Shown in pieces: positions 60,837 through 64,000 of a stretch of 64,000 nt of DNA. The first letter of the stretch is position 1. Every line of letters begins with the position of its first letter. The DNA is taken from the NCBI GenBank assembly GCA_004794785.1, contig SJOL01007034.1, positions 412,159 to 476,158 on the forward strand, in the 5' to 3' direction. The notes under the pieces were generated by a model, which saw only the letters and a list, made by a program, of their open reading frames with translations, did not search any database and was not told where the DNA came from. The translations under genes were made by a program, and so were the position numbers. This stretch comes from Opisthorchis felineus (lineage: Eukaryota > Platyhelminthes > Trematoda > Opisthorchiida > Opisthorchiidae).

Positions 60837-63800
60837 CTTCAAAGCATACCTAAATGTGATAATCTGTGTCAGTTGCAAATAATAAGTATGCACTACACTG
60901 GGTTGAATAGTGCTGAATACTCAAAACGCTCCGTTTTTGTGAGTTTCCAAACACAAGAACGCTTAGTTCGTTTTTGTATCCTGAGTACTCTTCCTTCTTG
61001 TGCTATATGATATATGTTAGCATAAAAACATAGGTCGGCAGTTTACACGGTAGCTACGGACAAAGTGATTGGTCATATATTTACCTAATTCATTTACAAA
61101 GTCATAATGAAAATTTGATGACAACTTCATGAACTTCGGTAGAACAATGCATGTCCTTAACTGTCGCATATCAGGAGTCGGTAGACGAGAAACCCGTCGA
61201 AAGGAAAATTGCTAATTGGTAGGTTGCACCCTAGCGGGTAGCAGTCAGTGATTTTTGAAATGAGACGCTGGAGCTTCACCGGGCACCTGGTTCAGCATTG
61301 CTTTCTGTCGCCGAAATTCCACTAAAATCATTGGCCTCAAATATTTCCTTGGTTTTCGGTTTGCCTGGCCGGAAGCCTGTTGTGACGACCGAATACGATT
61401 TTTTTGAACAATAATCTCCAAAGGCTCTCCTTGAGTGTATGTCAGAATCATTTTTGTACTTACTGTTCATGTCCTTTTTCAACCATCTTCAAATGCAAAG
61501 AATTTAAAAAAGCCATGCAAAAATAGAGTAACTTCTGAAATAAGGAGTCATGGTAGCCCCTAAAAATGTGAACGGCGCACCCATGATAATCTCCGAGTGG
61601 CCTTACATAAAAATTTGCAAAAATGCTATTATCTGCGAAGATGCCAGGTCTCCAATTAAACGACTTCAAGTGCTAAACCTTTATATAAACATTTATCTGT
61701 TCAAACTAGGGTTTCAGAGGATTCAGAGGAAAGCCTAGCAATCTTAGATGCTTTTCGAAAAGTAGCGGGTTTGTGTTTCTACTAAATACACTAAAGCAAG
61801 ATCCGACACTTAACCTTCTAAGTAATTCTTAGGCGCGCGACGTTTCGCCATATGATATATGAGCTTCGTGTTCAGCAGTTTAGTAGCATTGTTGTAGGTA
61901 GGTCCAGCGGGCAATTGGCCGGATTTGAATGCAAGTGCTAAACCAAATTAACACAAATTATAAGGGTGAAACCTGATTGATTTCAGAAACCTAACATTGT
62001 GTTGCATAAAATAATGTGCATCGGGAAATTGTTGCGACGGGCACATGCGAAAAATTATCAGTTGGATGGAACAAATTAAAACGCTTTTGAATTTTGATAA
62101 TCAGCTCAGGTTCATCCTTCCGCACACGTACAATTTGAAAGTGAGTGGAGATTAGCAAGAGCTCATCTTCTCATCACCTCAATTTATTTTCGCCGTTTGA
62201 GCATTTGATGAGCATCGGTGACTTCCGGCCTTTCAATGATTTGTGAAAAGACCAAATACTAGAAAGTTCGAGAAAGTTTATCATGGATTTTGTTCGACAA
62301 AATAGACGAGTATAAATTGCATGTCTTCACTGTAATGACAACCTCAGAGCAGCGGATTATCGTTATATTCTTTCAAACCCTACCCCAAAAACATCATCTT
62401 ATGCGTGATAAGAGGTTCATCCGCAGCCTTCACCGGCTATGGTTCATCGTGCATCCTGATCAGAGAGCTCAGTAAGATTTCTTCAAGGATGTATCCTAAC
62501 TGTTGATTCTGCCGCAACCCAACAAAGCAAAAATAAACATACGGTGGTCTGCTCAAGTTAACAAATAATGAGACGGTTTGAATTTCCTTCATCCACGACC
62601 AACAATATGAACAGACTTATTCAATGAACTCACACACACACTTGCACACTACAAGCCCGTTATAAACAGTCGCATAAACAGGCAGCGGGGGCTGGTCCAG
62701 CTACACACATCGAAATCTTGTTCAATGAGCTTTATCTGCTTACTTTTGACTCTGTGCATTTCAGATGTTGTTTGGTGTCAAAATCATCGTAGGTTTTCCT
62801 CTTTATACCAGGAAAATATACACTCTGAACAGCGCTACTTGGCTGCGTGCACTCGCTCTGGTTTGCGGCATAACGAGTTGAGCTCTGTAGTTAGTTCGTC
62901 TAAAGTGCTTGAGTACACATCATCACGTATCCTTCCACCTCTGTTGGTGTGATATTTGCATTGAAGTGTACGTTGTTAGGGGGCACCTTCAGAAGCCTTT
63001 CTAGATTGTACTTCAGGGCAATAAGATTTGAAAAATCAAAATTTGCAATAGCATGCAGTGGTTATTTAACCCTAGGGACGTTTCCACGGAATACAAGAAA
63101 ACGTTCGTCAGTGTAAATGTATTGACCGACAACAAACAGCTCGTCTATGTTAATCACTTTGCAAGCAGAATGTTTATCTTTAGTCAAATCTGGATACAGA
63201 CGTATGCCCATGAAAGTGACTAACCTAGTAGTGAGTGGTTGTAAAGCAAGCGCACTAGCAAGTGTTGCTTGCTACCGACCGTCCATTACAGACAGTCGTT
63301 TAGCCTCCATGACCACCTGGTATGCATGTCGTTGCGCCTTGAAAGATGCGTCCGCCAGAAAAAAGTACATGTCACATTTTTGTGTGGATGCAAGGCGTGG
63401 GCAATGCTGTAAGAAATTGGGACATCTTCAGGAGTTCAAGCACAGATGTATCAGAAAAAGTAGTAGATATGGATTACATCGGGATGCGGTGTCCGGGAGA
63501 CGGGTTCACTTATGAAGGAGGCCTTCGTTCAGGACTGCAAACCACATTTCCCGTCGAATGTGTTACCTATGCGCAGTTACGGCCCACTAAGCAAATGACT
63601 GCCCTTGGGGCATAAATCGGAGCGGTGGAAACCTGGAAGGGACAGAATATGACATGACAGTATCCCAATGCCACACTGCAAATGTGTCCTAATGAAGTTC
63701 GTTTATATGTATCTTCATCGTGTCGAACCAAACATATTTTGACGAAAACCCACTGGGATATGTAGGCGCAAATAGTCGGTGGAATTGCATGGATGAATCG

Positions 63801-64000
63801 AATTTGTCTACATCCGTTCATGGTGAACTATACGATAGGCGATATGTGGTCAGCAAACATTTGTTTCTAGCTTCCCAATTTTCGTCAACGAAGCACGCTA
63901 TAAAAATATTGTTCACGGACACAGTAAACTTGCCCTCTAGATTGCATTTTTTTCTTTGGAATGCGGTCAGGCCCGTACCTTCATAAATATGGTGAACCGC
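60837..64000. other. 3.2 kb without a recognisable gene
   Basis: The longest frames, 63147-63515 (122 codons) and 63346-63615 (89 codons), overlap each other and show no known domain. A 75-codon frame at 62725-62952 starts with a hydrophobic run (MSFICLLLTLCISDVVWC) that could pass for a signal peptide, but nothing else supports a gene. Confidence 0.4.

Noticed and set aside
63147..63615. Two overlapping frames of 122 and 89 codons near the right end
   Set aside because: They overlap in different frames, so at most one can be real. Neither shows a domain or splice support.
1..64000. CRISPR arrays, bacterial operons, riboswitches or terminators
   Set aside because: None seen, and the eukaryotic LINE content makes them inappropriate for this sequence.

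Overview
The window reads as non-coding DNA of a large, repeat-rich animal genome, most likely a flatworm. The clearest signals are decayed non-LTR retrotransposons (LINEs). Their reverse-transcriptase and endonuclease proteins look like the RTE-clade and CR1/Jockey-type elements of tapeworms and flukes. A diphyllobothriid-type tapeworm is my best guess, made from remembered family resemblance and not from a search. There are no bacterial-style operons, no ribosome-binding sites, no open frame over 190 codons, and no host exon that I can defend.

Layout. 1-943: 3' end of an RTE-clade LINE, with a 9-bp microsatellite tail. 944-17036: no recognisable gene. 17037-18595: second RTE copy, more decayed, with an internal deletion that removes the catalytic YADD region. 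18596-37200: mostly featureless DNA with several perfect palindromes and one TATC microsatellite. 37201-42291: inverted copy of an unfamiliar repeat (called family R here) followed by CR1-type LINE copy A on the plus strand, with ORF1 remnant, AP endonuclease and RT. 42606-49135: several partial R copies on the plus strand. 49275-52185: LINE copy B on the minus strand. 52186-54600: the longest R block, ending near a hairpin and a TAATA array. 54688-64000: featureless except for a pair of short direct repeats and a tRNA-like (SINE-like) stretch.

The most interesting structure is the 37-55 kb block. LINE copies A and B each have R attached on the 5' side in the opposite orientation, so 37201-40730 and 49275-52920 form a diverged inverted pair about 3.5 kb long around an 8.5-kb spacer that itself holds more R copies. 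R has segments that keep the same reading frame, and once an in-frame length difference, between copies. It may therefore descend from a protein-coding mobile element that I cannot name.

Nothing here works as a pathway. The elements are dead or dying: stops and frameshifts interrupt every coding remnant, and catalytic residues are lost in CR1 copies A and B (endonuclease in both, RT in A) and, through the deletion, in the second RTE copy. All similarity statements are by-eye alignments within the window.
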